A stretch of 43,981 bases of DNA, taken from contig NZ_POTY01000020.1 of NCBI RefSeq assembly GCF_003236315.1, positions 1-43,981 on the forward strand, given 5' to 3'. The translations under genes were made by a program, and so were the position numbers. A model generated the notes under the pieces. It saw only the letters and a program-made list of their open reading frames with translations. It was not told where the DNA came from and ran no database searches. The DNA is from Micromonospora craterilacus. Lineage in GTDB: Bacteria > Actinomycetota > Actinomycetes > Mycobacteriales > Micromonosporaceae. Shown piece by piece: positions 8,422 to 16,101 of the stretch (the stretch's first letter is position 1; each line of letters begins with the position of its first letter).

Positions 8422-9429
8422 GTGGCAACCATGCCCCTCCAGCGTCACGTGCCCAGACGTGCCAGTCGTCCAGGTGGCCTCCGCAGGGCCGCCCGCCGCG
8501 TGGTCGTCCTGGTCGCCGCTGCCGCGGTCGGCGCCGGCCTGCTCGCCGCCCCCGCGTACGCCGAGCCCTCGGTCGACGAGATCGAGGCGCAGATCGACAA
8601 GCAGTGGCGGCAGCTGGAGCCCACGATCGAGCAGTACAACAAGGTGCGGGCTCAGCTGAAGGTCAACCGCGAGAAGTCAGCCGGCCTGGAGAAGAAGATC
8701 CAGCCGCTGGCGCTGGAGGCCGAACTGGCGATGAACCGAGTGGCCGACATGGCCTCCCGGTACTACATCAGCGGCCCGTCCCAGGAGCTCGGGGCGGTCC
8801 TGCTCAACGCGAAGCCGGACATGCTCGGCGAGCAGATGGCCTTCCTCAACCGGCTGGCGGCCCAGGAGCGTAAGCAGCTCGAGGGCGTCGTGAAGATCCG
8901 GAAGAAGTACGACGGCCAGAAGGCCAAGCTCGACACTCTGATCGCTTCCCAGGAGAAGCAGGAGAAGGAGCTGGCGGCGAAGAAGAAGCAGATCGACGCC
9001 AAGATCAAGCAGCTCGAACGCTCACTGCCGGTGACCACGGTCAAGACGACCAACTGTCCCACCATCAACGGCGTGGTCAGCAACGCCGCCCGGACCGCCA
9101 TCAGGACGGCGTGCGCCCAGGTCGGCAAGCCGTACGTCTGGGGTGCCACCGGGCCGAACTCGTTCGACTGCTCCGGGTTGACCCAGTACGCCTACAAGGC
9201 CGCCGGGATCTACCTGACCCACTTCACCGGTGCCCAGTGGAACCAGGGCAAGGCGATCTCCCGGGCCGACGCCCGGCCAGGTGACCTGGTCTTCTTCTTC
9301 AGCGATCTACATCACGTCGGGCTCTATCTGGGCAACAACCAGATGGTGCACGCGCCCCGCGCCGGTAAACCGGTCAACGTCTCTTCCATCACGACCATGC
9401 CGGTGGCCGGCTTCCGCAGACCCGGCTGA
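8422..9429 (+). CDS. secreted NlpC/P60 peptidoglycan endopeptidase
   Basis: This 335-aa cell-wall hydrolase is expected to cut D-Glu-meso-DAP stem-peptide bonds, like the RipA group. An N-terminal signal region (VVVLVAAAAVGAGLLAAPAYA) is followed by a long Lys/Glu-rich coiled coil (about residues 45-200) and an NlpC/P60 domain: PYVWGATG, catalytic Cys in FDCSGLTQYAY, His in DLHHVGLYLG, and VHAPRAGKPV. Three in-frame starts are possible (GTG 8416, GTG 8422, ATG 8431). GTG 8422 is chosen by spacing from AAAGGAG (8406-8412) and because the paralogue at 9763 starts with the same GTGGCA...CCATGCCCC context. The coiled coil probably holds the enzyme inactive or recruits a partner. Confidence 0.9.
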   Translation: MATMPLQRHVPRRASRPGGLRRAARRVVVLVAAAAVGAGLLAAPAYAEPSVDEIEAQIDKQWRQLEPTIEQYNKVRAQLKVNREKSAGLEKKIQPLALEAELAMNRVADMASRYYISGPSQELGAVLLNAKPDMLGEQMAFLNRLAAQERKQLEGVVKIRKKYDGQKAKLDTLIASQEKQEKELAAKKKQIDAKIKQLERSLPVTTVKTTNCPTINGVVSNAARTAIRTACAQVGKPYVWGATGPNSFDCSGLTQYAYKAAGIYLTHFTGAQWNQGKAISRADARPGDLVFFFSDLHHVGLYLGNNQMVHAPRAGKPVNVSSITTMPVAGFRRPG

Positions 9430-9460
9430 CCGACCCGGCTGAGCAGCCGCGCAGGAACTA

Positions 9461-9496
9461 ACGAGGGCCCCTGGTCAAGAGACTGGGGGCCCTCGT
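9461..9496 (+). terminator. terminator between the two NlpC/P60 genes
   Basis: A perfect 11-bp stem (ACGAGGGCCCC/GGGGCCCTCGT) with a 14-nt loop lies 31 bp after the first NlpC/P60 stop. It separates the paralogues into two transcription units. Confidence 0.75.
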
Positions 9497-9538
9497 CATT
9501 GTCGGATTAAAGCACTGAGAGTGACGGTGCGGATCTGT

Positions 9539-9568
9539 TGCGTATTGACGCCGGTCCTCCCTACGCTG
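9539..9568 (+). promoter_or_regulatory. possible promoter of the riboswitch/NlpC-P60 unit
   Basis: TTGCGT (9539-9544), an 18-bp spacer and TACGCT (9563-9568) lie about 55 bp before the riboswitch. This is a plausible but weak match. Confidence 0.35.
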
Positions 9569-9622
9569 GGCAATCGTCGGCCCGCTGGCAGGTCCGCCCA
9601 TCCGGGGCGGTAACGGTCCGAC

Positions 9623-9737
9623 ACCGCCGAGTCGCATTCGAGCGAGCCGGGGACCCAGGCACCAGGGGTGAATCCGCGATGGTCGCGGTAGGGCGCACCC
9701 TTCCCGCCCGAACCCGTCAGCTAACCCGGTAGGCGGT
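9623..9737 (+). ncRNA. c-di-AMP riboswitch (ydaO/yuaA type)
   Basis: The leader closes with P1 ACCGCC (9623-9628)/GGCGGT (9732-9737). It carries recognised ydaO landmarks in order: CCGGGGACCCA, AGGGGTGAATCCGCG, and a 3' block GCCCGAACCCGTCAGCTAAC. In this class c-di-AMP binding usually turns expression off, and in Actinobacteria it commonly precedes cell-wall hydrolase genes. It ends 26 nt before the GTG of the second NlpC/P60 gene, with the Shine-Dalgarno AAGGAG (9747-9751) just outside P1. Control could be by termination or by occlusion of the ribosome site; no separate terminator stem is obvious. Confidence 0.9.
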
Positions 9738-9762
9738 CAGGGAAGAAGGAGTACGGAGCCCG

Positions 9763-10803
9763 GTGGCACACCATGCCCCGCGGCCACCGTCGCAGCGGCC
9801 GGCAACGCCCGGCCCGGAGACGGCTGGGCCGCGTTCCCGCTGGTACCGCTGCACCACCGCACTCGCTGTCCTGGCCACCGCAGCCGTGATCCTGGCTGGC
9901 GGTGCCACGGCGGCACGCGCCGACCCGACGGTCGCCGACATCGAGCGCCAGATCGACGAGGACTGGAACAGACTCGAACCCGTCATCGAACGGCACAACG
10001 CCACCCGTCAGGACCTGGCCGCGAAGCGGCGGCAGGCCGACGCCCTGGCCGCCCGGATCGCGCCACTGCAACGTCAGGTGGACCAGGCGATGGACCGGGT
10101 CGGCGCGCTGGCCGCGCGGGCCTACAAGGGTGAGACGGTCCGAGCGGTCAACACGCTGCTCGGCAGCCGATCGCCCGGCGAGGTGGTCGAGCAGCTCGGC
10201 ATGCTCGACCGGTACGCCCACTACCAGCAGCAGGACGTGCGGCAGGCCAGCGCCCTGCGCGACGAACTCGCCGCCGCCAAGGCCGAACTGGACGGCACCG
10301 TCGCCCAGTTGGCCCGTACGGAGGCCGACCTTGCGGCCAAGCGACGGCAGATCGACGCCGAGATCGACCGGCTGCAGCGGCTGCGGCTGCGGGCGTACGA
10401 CAACGGGGGTGGCGGCCCGCTGCGACCGGCCCCCTGCCCGGCGAGCTACCCGGGTGGACCGGCCGGGGAGGCGGTCACCTTCGCCTGCGCCCAGATCGGC
10501 AAGCCGTACTCGTGGGGCGCCGAGGGGCCGAACGCGTACGACTGTTCCGGGCTGACGCTGGCCGCGTGGGCCCGAGCCGGGGTGGCGTTGCCGCACAACG
10601 CGGCGCGGCAGCGCCAGGTCACCGCGTCGGTCAGCCGGAGCGCGCTGCGCCCGGGGGATCTCGTCTTCTACTACCGGGACCTGCACCACGTCGGCATGTA
10701 CGTCGGCGGGGGCTGGGTGGTGCACGCCTCCCGTGCGGGTCAGCCGGTGAAGATGAAGCGCCTGGACCTCGGCCCCATCCACAGCTTCGGCCGGCCCGGC
10801 TGA
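9763..10803 (+). CDS. secreted NlpC/P60 peptidoglycan endopeptidase under c-di-AMP control
   Basis: This 346-aa paralogue of the preceding gene has the same architecture: Arg-rich N-terminus, signal segment (ALAVLATAAVILAGGATAA), a long Arg/Ala/Glu coiled coil (about 55-215), then NlpC/P60 with PYSWGAEG, catalytic Cys in YDCSGLTLAAW, His in DLHHVGMYVG and VHASRAGQPV. The coiled coil is Arg-rich here and Lys-rich in the neighbour, so the duplication is not recent. It sits behind the riboswitch, so expression is expected to fall when c-di-AMP is high, linking wall cutting to turgor or osmotic state. GTG 9763 follows GAAGGAG and matches the start context of the first paralogue. Confidence 0.92.
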   Translation: MAHHAPRPPSQRPATPGPETAGPRSRWYRCTTALAVLATAAVILAGGATAARADPTVADIERQIDEDWNRLEPVIERHNATRQDLAAKRRQADALAARIAPLQRQVDQAMDRVGALAARAYKGETVRAVNTLLGSRSPGEVVEQLGMLDRYAHYQQQDVRQASALRDELAAAKAELDGTVAQLARTEADLAAKRRQIDAEIDRLQRLRLRAYDNGGGGPLRPAPCPASYPGGPAGEAVTFACAQIGKPYSWGAEGPNAYDCSGLTLAAWARAGVALPHNAARQRQVTASVSRSALRPGDLVFYYRDLHHVGMYVGGGWVVHASRAGQPVKMKRLDLGPIHSFGRPG

Positions 10804-10819
10804 GGCGTACCCGGTCCGT

Positions 10820-10847
10820 CGGCGGGGCCCCGGTGCGGGCCCCGCCG
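10820..10847. terminator. bidirectional terminator between NlpC/P60 and dcd
   Basis: An 11-bp GC stem (CGGCGGGGCCC/GGGCCCCGCCG) with a 6-nt loop lies between two converging genes. It is likely used from both sides. Confidence 0.7.
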
Positions 10848-10852
10848 TTCGG

Positions 10853-11431
10853 TCAGCGGGTCGGCCAGGTGCGCCAGTTCTGCCACGCGCGGCTCGGTGT
10901 CGGGCCGCGCTGGCCCTGGTAGCGCGAGCCGTAGACGGCCGAGCCGTACGGGTGCTCGGCGGGCGAGGAGAGCCGGAAGATGCAGAGCTGGCCGATCTTC
11001 ATGCCGGGCCAGAGGGTGATCGGCAGATTGGCCACATTGGACAGCTCAAGGGTGACGTGGCCGGAGAAGCCGGGGTCGATGAAGCCGGCGGTGGAGTGGG
11101 TGAGCAGACCGAGGCGGCCCAGGCTGGATTTGCCCTCCAGCCGGCCGGCGAGCTGGTCGCCGAGGGAGATGACCTCCAGCGTGGAGGCGAGCACGAACTC
11201 GCCCGGGTGCAGCACGAAAGGCGCGCCGTCGGGCACCTCGACCGGCGAGGTCAGGTCGTCCTGCCGGGTCGCCGGGTCGATGTGGGTGTAGAGATGGTTG
11301 TTGAAGACCCGGAACAGCCGGTCCAGGCGTACGTCGATGCTGGACGGCTGCACCAGCGTGGGCTCGAACGGCTCCAGCGCCAGGGTGCCTGCCTTGATCT
11401 CGGAGACCAGGTCGCGGTCGGAGAGCAGCAT
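10853..11431 (-). CDS. dcd: dCTP deaminase (possibly bifunctional, dUMP-forming)
   Basis: This 192-aa enzyme converts dCTP to dUTP or, in the bifunctional actinobacterial type such as M. tuberculosis Dcd, directly to dUMP for thymidylate synthesis. It begins [12 protein letters not shown] and carries the family blocks [36 protein letters not shown] with the catalytic Glu in HVTLELSN, and [14 protein letters not shown]. Similarity to the mycobacterial enzyme is very high throughout. ATG 11431 is preferred over an in-frame GTG two codons upstream because the family starts MLLSD. It is divergent from the PPOX gene, with a LexA-type box between them. Confidence 0.96.
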   Translation of the reverse strand: MLLSDRDLVSEIKAGTLALEPFEPTLVQPSSIDVRLDRLFRVFNNHLYTHIDPATRQDDLTSPVEVPDGAPFVLHPGEFVLASTLEVISLGDQLAGRLEGKSSLGRLGLLTHSTAGFIDPGFSGHVTLELSNVANLPITLWPGMKIGQLCIFRLSSPAEHPYGSAVYGSRYQGQRGPTPSRAWQNWRTWPTR

Positions 11432-11482
11432 CGCCACACCATAGCTGCCGGTACGCGTGACCTGCGTGTCGCACTACCTCCC

Positions 11483-11498
11483 TAGAACATATGTTCGA
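11483..11498. promoter_or_regulatory. LexA/SOS box
   Basis: TAGAAC-ATAT-GTTCGA matches the actinobacterial LexA consensus TCGAAC-N4-GTTCGA at all but one of the 12 specified bases. It lies between dcd (52 bp away) and the PPOX gene (13 bp before its ATG) and directly abuts the latter's -10 element, a position suited to repression. Confidence 0.7.
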
Positions 11499-11504
11499 TA
11501 GGAT
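11499..11504 (+). promoter_or_regulatory. -10 element for a leaderless PPOX transcript
   Basis: TAGGAT fits TANNNT, and a start 7 nt downstream would fall exactly on the A of the ATG at 11511. There is no Shine-Dalgarno before this gene, which agrees with a leaderless mRNA. Confidence 0.5.
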
Positions 11505-11510
11505 GTCGGC

Positions 11511-12047
11511 ATGGCTTCCTGGTCCGAATTCGCCGCTGACGAGCCTCGGCTCGCCGACGGGATCCGCCTTCTCATGCAGCAGTACGGCCCGGGCTTCGGC
11601 TACCTGGCCACGGTCCGCGCCGACGGCGGGCCCCGGGTGCACCCGGTCTCCCCGGTGATCACCGATGACGGTCTGTTCTGCTTCGTGATCGACTCGCCGA
11701 AGCGGCGTGATCTCGAACGCGATGGGCGCTACGCCCTGCACTCGTTCCCGCCGGAGGAGAGCGACGACGAGGCGTACGTCGCCGGCCGGGCCCGGCCCGT
11801 CACCGACGACGCCACCGTGGCCCGACTGGCGCTCGCATCGCGGGCCGCGCCGCACGCCGATTGGCGGCTGTTCGAGTTCACGGTCGACGTGGCGATGCTC
11901 TCCCGCCGCGAGCACACCGGTGCCGGCGAGCTGGCCGGCCAGCCGGCCGTCCAGGTCTGGCTCGACCCCACCGCGGCGACTCCGGAGGTCGCTCGTCCCG
12001 CGCCGCGCCCGGCCCGGACGAGCCGGCACGCCCGCCGCGCGGCCTGA
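11511..12047 (+). CDS. pyridoxamine 5'-phosphate oxidase (PPOX/FDOR) family protein
   Basis: This 178-aa split-barrel flavin/F420-binding family protein has an unknown substrate. The PPOX core covers residues 20-150: FGYLATVRADGGPRVHPVSP, then LFCFVIDSPKRRDLERDGRY, where the RxxL/R residues typically contact the cofactor phosphate. The C-terminal 25 residues are Pro/Arg/Ala-rich and extra to the domain. It is preceded by a LexA-type box and a leaderless promoter, so I infer DNA-damage induction, perhaps in detoxification or cofactor protection. A strong hairpin follows the stop. Confidence 0.85.
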   Translation: MASWSEFAADEPRLADGIRLLMQQYGPGFGYLATVRADGGPRVHPVSPVITDDGLFCFVIDSPKRRDLERDGRYALHSFPPEESDDEAYVAGRARPVTDDATVARLALASRAAPHADWRLFEFTVDVAMLSRREHTGAGELAGQPAVQVWLDPTAATPEVARPAPRPARTSRHARRAA

Positions 12048-12058
12048 TCCGACACGCG

Positions 12059-12093
12059 CCGGTGCCGGCCCCGTCAAACGGAACCGGCACCGG
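12059..12093. terminator. terminator between the PPOX gene and the metalloprotease gene
   Basis: A perfect 10-bp stem (CCGGTGCCGG/CCGGCACCGG) with a 15-nt loop lies between two converging genes. It probably serves both. Confidence 0.7.
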
Positions 12094-12119
12094 GTGTACG
12101 CGTTGACCTGGCCCCGCGC

Positions 12120-13121
12120 CTACGCGCGGTAGGTGTTCCAGGCGTTGATCATCCGGGTCGCCTGGCCCGGGGTGAACTGGTACATGCAGGAGTCGAAGGT
12201 GTAGTCCATGAAGTTGGTGATCGGGTCGAGGCCCGGGCTGGAGCAGGTGTCCCGGCCGGTCGGGCACTGGTAGGCCGGCGACGCCTCGGCCGGGGTGTCC
12301 GCGACCTGGTCGCCCTGGCCGGAGCAGCCGCCCTGGAAGGTGTGGTAGAGGTTCAGCCAGTGGCCGACCTCGTGGGTGCCGGTGTCGCCCTGGTTGTAGT
12401 TGGTGGCGGTGCCACCGGGCAGCGACTCGCTCAGCACGACCACGCCGTCCATCACGTTCAACGTGCTCTGCGGGAAGGTCGCCCAGCCGAGCAGACCGTT
12501 GCTCAGCTCGCCCAGGTAGATGTTGAGCGTGGCCTTGTTGCCCTGGCGCAGCTGGGTCTTCATCTGCCGCTCGGCGGAGGTGCCCTGCCGGATCGGGTAC
12601 CACGCCGTGTTGGTGACCCGGTTGATGCTCTGGAGCTGGAACGCGAAGGCGGTGGCGGCACCACCCGTCGCTCCGGCGAACGACTGGTTGAGCACGTTGA
12701 TCTGCGACTGGATCATCGAGTCGGGGATGTTCCCGCCGGCCCGGGTGGTGTCCCGCCGGATCACGTGCACCACGACCGGGATGGTGACCGACGCGGCGGC
12801 GGCCTGGGCGCTCAGCGTGCGCTGCCCGACCCGCTTGGCCCGCTCCTGCAGCAGGTCGGCGAACTCGGCCTCCCGCTGGTGCAGCTGGGCCATGGTCAAC
12901 TCGTTCGGGTCGTGCTTGACGACCGCGTCGCCACGGACCCGGGCCGCGGTGCCGGTCGGGTCCTCACAATGTTCGTCGGCGACGACGGCGGCGGCCGCCG
13001 GGCTCGCGGCCGTGGTGGCGGCCGGCAGCAGGCCGACCGTGGCCACGCCGAGCACCAGGGCCATCGAGGTCGATGCGATGCCGGCGATGCGCCGGTGCAG
13101 CAGGACGGGACGGAGTCCCAT
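12120..13121 (-). CDS. secreted M43-family zinc metalloprotease
   Basis: This 333-aa extracellular protease belongs to the pappalysin/cytophagalysin clan. The signal peptide (residues 1 to about 40) has a basic start and the core STSMALVLGVATVGLLPAA. A propeptide-like region follows, then the catalytic domain with the extended zinc site HEVGHWLNLYH and the Met-turn NFMDY. Four cysteines near the end (GGCSG, YQCPT, DTCSS, DSCMYQF) probably form disulfides. ATG 13121 is preferred over the upstream in-frame start because GGTGGG precedes it and the signal peptide begins there. It is monocistronic and converges on the PPOX gene. The natural substrate is unknown. Confidence 0.9.
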   Translation of the reverse strand: MGLRPVLLHRRIAGIASTSMALVLGVATVGLLPAATTAASPAAAAVVADEHCEDPTGTAARVRGDAVVKHDPNELTMAQLHQREAEFADLLQERAKRVGQRTLSAQAAAASVTIPVVVHVIRRDTTRAGGNIPDSMIQSQINVLNQSFAGATGGAATAFAFQLQSINRVTNTAWYPIRQGTSAERQMKTQLRQGNKATLNIYLGELSNGLLGWATFPQSTLNVMDGVVVLSESLPGGTATNYNQGDTGTHEVGHWLNLYHTFQGGCSGQGDQVADTPAEASPAYQCPTGRDTCSSPGLDPITNFMDYTFDSCMYQFTPGQATRMINAWNTYRA

Positions 13122-13335
13122 AAGCCCACCTCTTTCTGGCGACGCGACCGGGGGTTGTGTCGCGTCGTGCGGGAAACGTGAGGCAGACGTTACAAGCCAT
13201 CGATACATTTGAGAATAGGAATGTTGTTGCCGGCGTGAAACTTCTCGCTGGCACGGATGGCCGGCGCCGGACCGCGCGGCGCGAAGGGGTGCCTGGGTGC
13301 ACCGGGTCGGTGACTCAGGTACAGTGGTGCCGCTT

Positions 13336-13409
13336 GCGGGTGTAGTTCAATGGCAGAACATCAGCTTCCCAAGCTGACAGTGCGGGTTCGATTCCCGTCA
13401 CCCGCTCCA
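13336..13409 (+). tRNA. tRNA-Gly(CCC)
   Basis: The cloverleaf folds cleanly: acceptor GCGGGTG/CACCCGC, D-stem GTTC/GAAC, anticodon stem TCAGC/GCTGA around loop TTCCCAA (anticodon CCC, reading GGG), T-arm GGGTTCGATTCCC, discriminator T and encoded CCA. The gene is intact and its 3' half is the attachment site for the adjacent integrative elements. A TACAGT -10-like hexamer lies 12-17 bp upstream. Confidence 0.95.
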
Positions 13410-13411
13410 CG
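13366..13411. repeat. attachment-site core, left copy (46-bp direct repeat)
   Basis: Forty-six bases from the anticodon loop to two bases beyond CCA are identical to 18734-18779. This is the expected attL-type duplication left when an element integrates into the 3' end of a tRNA gene while keeping the tRNA intact. Confidence 0.88.
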
Positions 13412-13456
13412 CACGGAAGCCCTGGTCAGGACAGATGTCCCGCCAGGGCTTCCGTG
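13412..13456 (+). terminator. terminator after tRNA-Gly
   Basis: A perfect 14-bp stem (CACGGAAGCCCTGG/CCAGGGCTTCCGTG) with a 17-nt loop directly follows the tRNA. A degraded version follows the second attachment copy (AAGGCCCTGG...CCTGGGCTTT at about 18784-18820), so this hairpin may travel with the element end. Confidence 0.7.
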
Positions 13457-13482
13457 GATCTAGGTCATGCTGAAACAGAGGT

Positions 13483-13502
13483 GGGCCATTAGCGGGCCAT
13501 TA
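13483..13502. repeat. paired integrase arm-type repeats, right of the left att copy
   Basis: GGGCCATTA occurs at 13483-13491 and 13494-13502, an 11-bp spacing. Similar 11-bp-spaced pairs lie at 18630 and 18850. This pair starts 72 bp from the att core end and the 18850 pair 71 bp from its core, as expected for integrase arm-binding sites. Confidence 0.55.
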
Positions 13503-13520
13503 CCTCGCCTCGGCGGCCGG

Positions 13521-14687
13521 TCAGCCGCCCTCGACAACCCGCTTGACCTTGCGCTTGCTCGGCTTGCGCCGGGCCGCCTTGACCGCCTTGTCGATCGCGT
13601 CGGCGATGCCCTGGTCGGCCTCCCGGTTGGCGTGCTGGTAGATCAGCGCGGCACGCGGGCTGTCGTGCCCCATCCGCGCCATGATGTCGCGCAGGCTCGC
13701 CCCTGGTGCCCGCGACGCGAGGGTGTTGCCGGTGTGCCGTAGGTCGTGAAAGTGCAAGCCGGGAACACCCACGGCGGCGACCGCCTCGGGCCACTTGACC
13801 AGCTTGTTGAAGTTGCCGCGCCACAGGTTCCGGCCGCTCTCGCCGGTGAACACGAACGCCTCGGGTGCCTCGCCGACATAGCTGCCCATGTGCTGTTTTA
13901 GCACAGGCAGTGCCGCCTTGGGCAGGGCCACGGTCCGAGCACCCGCCCGCGACTTTGGCGGGCCGAGGATCAGACCGGTTCCCCGGTGCTCGACGAACGC
14001 CTGTCGCACCCGCACCGTGCCGGCCGACAGGTCGACGTCGCATCGTTGCAGGGCGACCGCCTCGCCCCACCGCAGGCATCCGAACGTCGTGACCAGGATC
14101 AGCGCCCGGAAGCGCTCCGGCATCCGCTCGGCCAGCGCGAATATCTGCGGGACGGTGAGGACCGGTCGCTCTGCGGGCTTCTCCTGGTCGGCACCGACGA
14201 CGCGGCACGGGTTGACCCTGATCAGTTCGTCCTCCTTGACGGCGGTCATCAGGATCGCGCGTAGCAGCCGGTACGCCTTGGCGGCCATGGTCACCGACAC
14301 GCCCTCGGCCAGCAGCAGTGCCCGCCATTCGCGGACCATGGGCGTGTCGATCCGGTTGAGCGGCATGTCGCCGAGGTGCGGCGTGATGTGCCTGCCGAGC
14401 GTCCAGCGGTACAGGTGCACGGTCCGGGGCCGCAGGTTCGGCCGCTCGGCGATCCACCGCTCGGCGTAGTCGCGTAGCCGGATCTTGCCGCGCTCAGGGT
14501 CGATCCACTCGCCCCGCATCATCTGGGCCTCTACCAGTGACAGGTACTTCTCGGCCTCGGCCTTGCGGGCGAACGTCTGCGGTGCGGAGCGCATCCGTCC
14601 GTCCGGGCCGGGGTAGCGAGCCTGATAGCGGCCGGACTCCCGTTTGCGGATGTTGCCGAATCGGCGGTGTCCCTCTTGGTTTGCCAT
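13521..14687 (-). CDS. int: tyrosine-family site-specific integrase
   Basis: This 388-aa tyrosine recombinase catalyses integration into and excision from the adjacent tRNA-Gly. An AP2-like arm-binding N-terminus (FGNIRKRESGRYQARYPGPD) and a SAM-like core-binding domain (about 70-160) precede the catalytic domain. The catalytic set is complete: Arg206 (FGCLRWGEA), Lys about 245 (GPPKSRAGART), His314 and Arg317 (FHDLRHTG), His341 (RMGHDSP) and Tyr350 (ALIYQHA). ATG 14687 is chosen because homology starts at MANQEGHRRFG and it lies 2 bp after the excisionase stop. It reads towards the tRNA, the usual orientation. The enzyme looks intact although its excisionase partner is truncated. Confidence 0.95.
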   Translation of the reverse strand: MANQEGHRRFGNIRKRESGRYQARYPGPDGRMRSAPQTFARKAEAEKYLSLVEAQMMRGEWIDPERGKIRLRDYAERWIAERPNLRPRTVHLYRWTLGRHITPHLGDMPLNRIDTPMVREWRALLLAEGVSVTMAAKAYRLLRAILMTAVKEDELIRVNPCRVVGADQEKPAERPVLTVPQIFALAERMPERFRALILVTTFGCLRWGEAVALQRCDVDLSAGTVRVRQAFVEHRGTGLILGPPKSRAGARTVALPKAALPVLKQHMGSYVGEAPEAFVFTGESGRNLWRGNFNKLVKWPEAVAAVGVPGLHFHDLRHTGNTLASRAPGASLRDIMARMGHDSPRAALIYQHANREADQGIADAIDKAVKAARRKPSKRKVKRVVEGG

Positions 14688-14689
14688 GA

Positions 14690-14881
14690 TCAGGCGACAC
14701 TCCTCAGTCCGTGCCAAACGGTCTCTGCGGTCATGGGCTCAACTCGTCCGGCGTGGACGAACGCGGCCAGGTCGGCGGGGTCGATCCGGATCGATCGGCC
14801 GAGACGGTGGAATGCGATCTGCCGCTCGGCAACGGCTCGGCGGACGTAGCGATCGACTTTGCCGGGTTCTCGGGTGAGACG
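14690..14881 (-). pseudogene. xis: excisionase (HTH_17) fragment lacking its start
   Basis: The minus-strand frame reads 63 residues ending 2 bp before the integrase ATG. It contains the C-terminal half of an excisionase-type winged helix: DRYVRRAVAERQIAFHRLGR, then SIRIDPADLAAFVHAG and a GRVEPMT tail. Upstream the frame stays open to a TAG near 14993, but there is no ATG, GTG or TTG, and the first recognition helix (the LTVAEAA...LGVS part) is absent. The 5' end is therefore lost, at the same point where the plus-strand regulator loses its own N-terminus. It is unlikely to be functional. Confidence 0.7.
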
Positions 14882-15400
14882 CTGCGGGACGCAATCGCTG
14901 AGGCACTCGACATGGTGCGTGCCGGTCGATCTGCTCCCGAGACCATCAGCGTCCGCCTGCTGATCTCTGACATGTCGGTGCCGATGGCGCTACCGGCCCT
15001 CGCCGCAACCGGGGCGGACGATCCTGCTGTCCGGAAGCGGGCAGAACGCATCACCCGGCGGGCCGCCGACGGGATCATCGACCAGGTGCAGGAACTCGCC
15101 GACCTCGGCCTCGTAAAATCCGCGACGGTGGACGTGCGGACGCACAGCATCGCGCCGACCTTCAAGCTCTACATGCTGAACGGGCGAGAGGCGTTCTTCG
15201 GCTTCTACCCGGCAGTCAAGCGTGAGGTGACGATCGGCCGAGAGTCGGTCGAGATCTTCGACCTGATGGGCAGGGATGCGACCTTGTTCCACTACGCCGT
15301 TGACGAAGACGAGGCGTCGCACGGTACGCAGTTTGTCGAGTCTGCCCGCCTCTGGTTCAACTCAGTGTGGGACAGCGTCGCGCGCGAGTACCGGTCGTGA
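14852..15400 (+). pseudogene. HTH-regulator C-terminal domain, N-terminal DNA-binding part missing
   Basis: From DFAGFSGETLRDAIAEALDM onward the frame matches the C-terminal effector-like domain of an actinobacterial regulator group (APTFKLYMLNGREAFFGFYP, LMGRDATLFHY, ESARLWFNSVWD). These normally carry an N-terminal GntR- or XRE-type HTH of about 70 residues, as far as I recall. Here the upstream sequence is antisense excisionase, so the DNA-binding part is gone. A shorter product could still be made from ATG 14912 (MVRAGRSAPE). The stop overlaps the HAD gene start (GTGA at 15397-15400), so the translational pairing is preserved. The alternative is a genuine HTH-less protein. Confidence 0.6.
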
Positions 15401-16095
15401 GCGCCCCGAGGCTGTCCGACCTGGTAGGCGTTGGGCCGTTGCTCCTGGACTTCGACGGGCCGGTCTGCTCGATTTTCGCGGGGTATCCCGCGCCGCGCGT
15501 GGCTGCCGAGTTGATCTATCTGCTCGGTGCGGAGCGGGTCGAAATTCCTCGCGACGTGTACTACGAAGAAGATCCGTTAGCCGTACTCCGTTGGTGTGGC
15601 GAGACATGTCCACCAGAACTCACGGCGACGCTTGAGGACACCCTATGCGCCGCTGAGAGGTACGCCGCTAGCGTCGCGGCACCCACCCCATTCGGGCATG
15701 AGGTGATCCTCGGCGCGCACGCCCTCGGCGTGCCGGTCGCCGTGGTAAGCAACAACTCGGCGGTGGCGATCGAGGCGTACCTGACGGCCCATGATCTCGC
15801 CGCATACGTCACGCCGATCATCGGCCGGGCATACGCAAATCCGAGGCGGATGAAGCCGGATCCCGCCCCGGTCCTCGACGCGGTGCGCGCACTTGGAGCC
15901 GCGCCGGGGTCCTGCGTGCTGGTCGGCGACTCGCTTTCCGACATTGAGGCGGCTCGCGCCGCCGGGGTCGCCGCGATCGGCTACGCCAACAGACCGTGGA
16001 AGATCGACGCCTTCGCGGCGGCCGACATCGTCATCACGTCGATGGGGGACATCGCCGAGGCTCTGTCCCCGGTGTCCCCGCTGTCCCGCGATTGA
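15397..16095 (+). CDS. HAD-superfamily hydrolase
   Basis: This 232-aa haloacid-dehalogenase-type phosphatase has all four motifs: I, LLLDFDGPVCSIF (with the second Asp of DxD replaced, as DFDG); II, VAVVSNNS; III, Lys in RRMKPDPAPV; IV, VLVGDSLSDIEAARAAG. The helical cap lies between motifs I and II, as in phosphoglycolate phosphatase-like C1-cap enzymes. The substrate is unknown. The GTG start overlaps the stop of the truncated regulator, and such HAD genes are repeatedly paired with that regulator type in actinomycete mobile regions, so a nucleotide or signal-metabolite phosphatase is possible. A hairpin follows. Confidence 0.85.
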   Translation: MSAPRLSDLVGVGPLLLDFDGPVCSIFAGYPAPRVAAELIYLLGAERVEIPRDVYYEEDPLAVLRWCGETCPPELTATLEDTLCAAERYAASVAAPTPFGHEVILGAHALGVPVAVVSNNSAVAIEAYLTAHDLAAYVTPIIGRAYANPRRMKPDPAPVLDAVRALGAAPGSCVLVGDSLSDIEAARAAGVAAIGYANRPWKIDAFAAADIVITSMGDIAEALSPVSPLSRD

Positions 16096-16101
16096 GCTGC
16101 G

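Noticed and set aside
6394..8448. A 684-codon frame antisense to the Fe-S oxidoreductase
   Set aside because: It is a shadow; the plus strand has two 4Fe-4S motifs and CCG modules in the right order.
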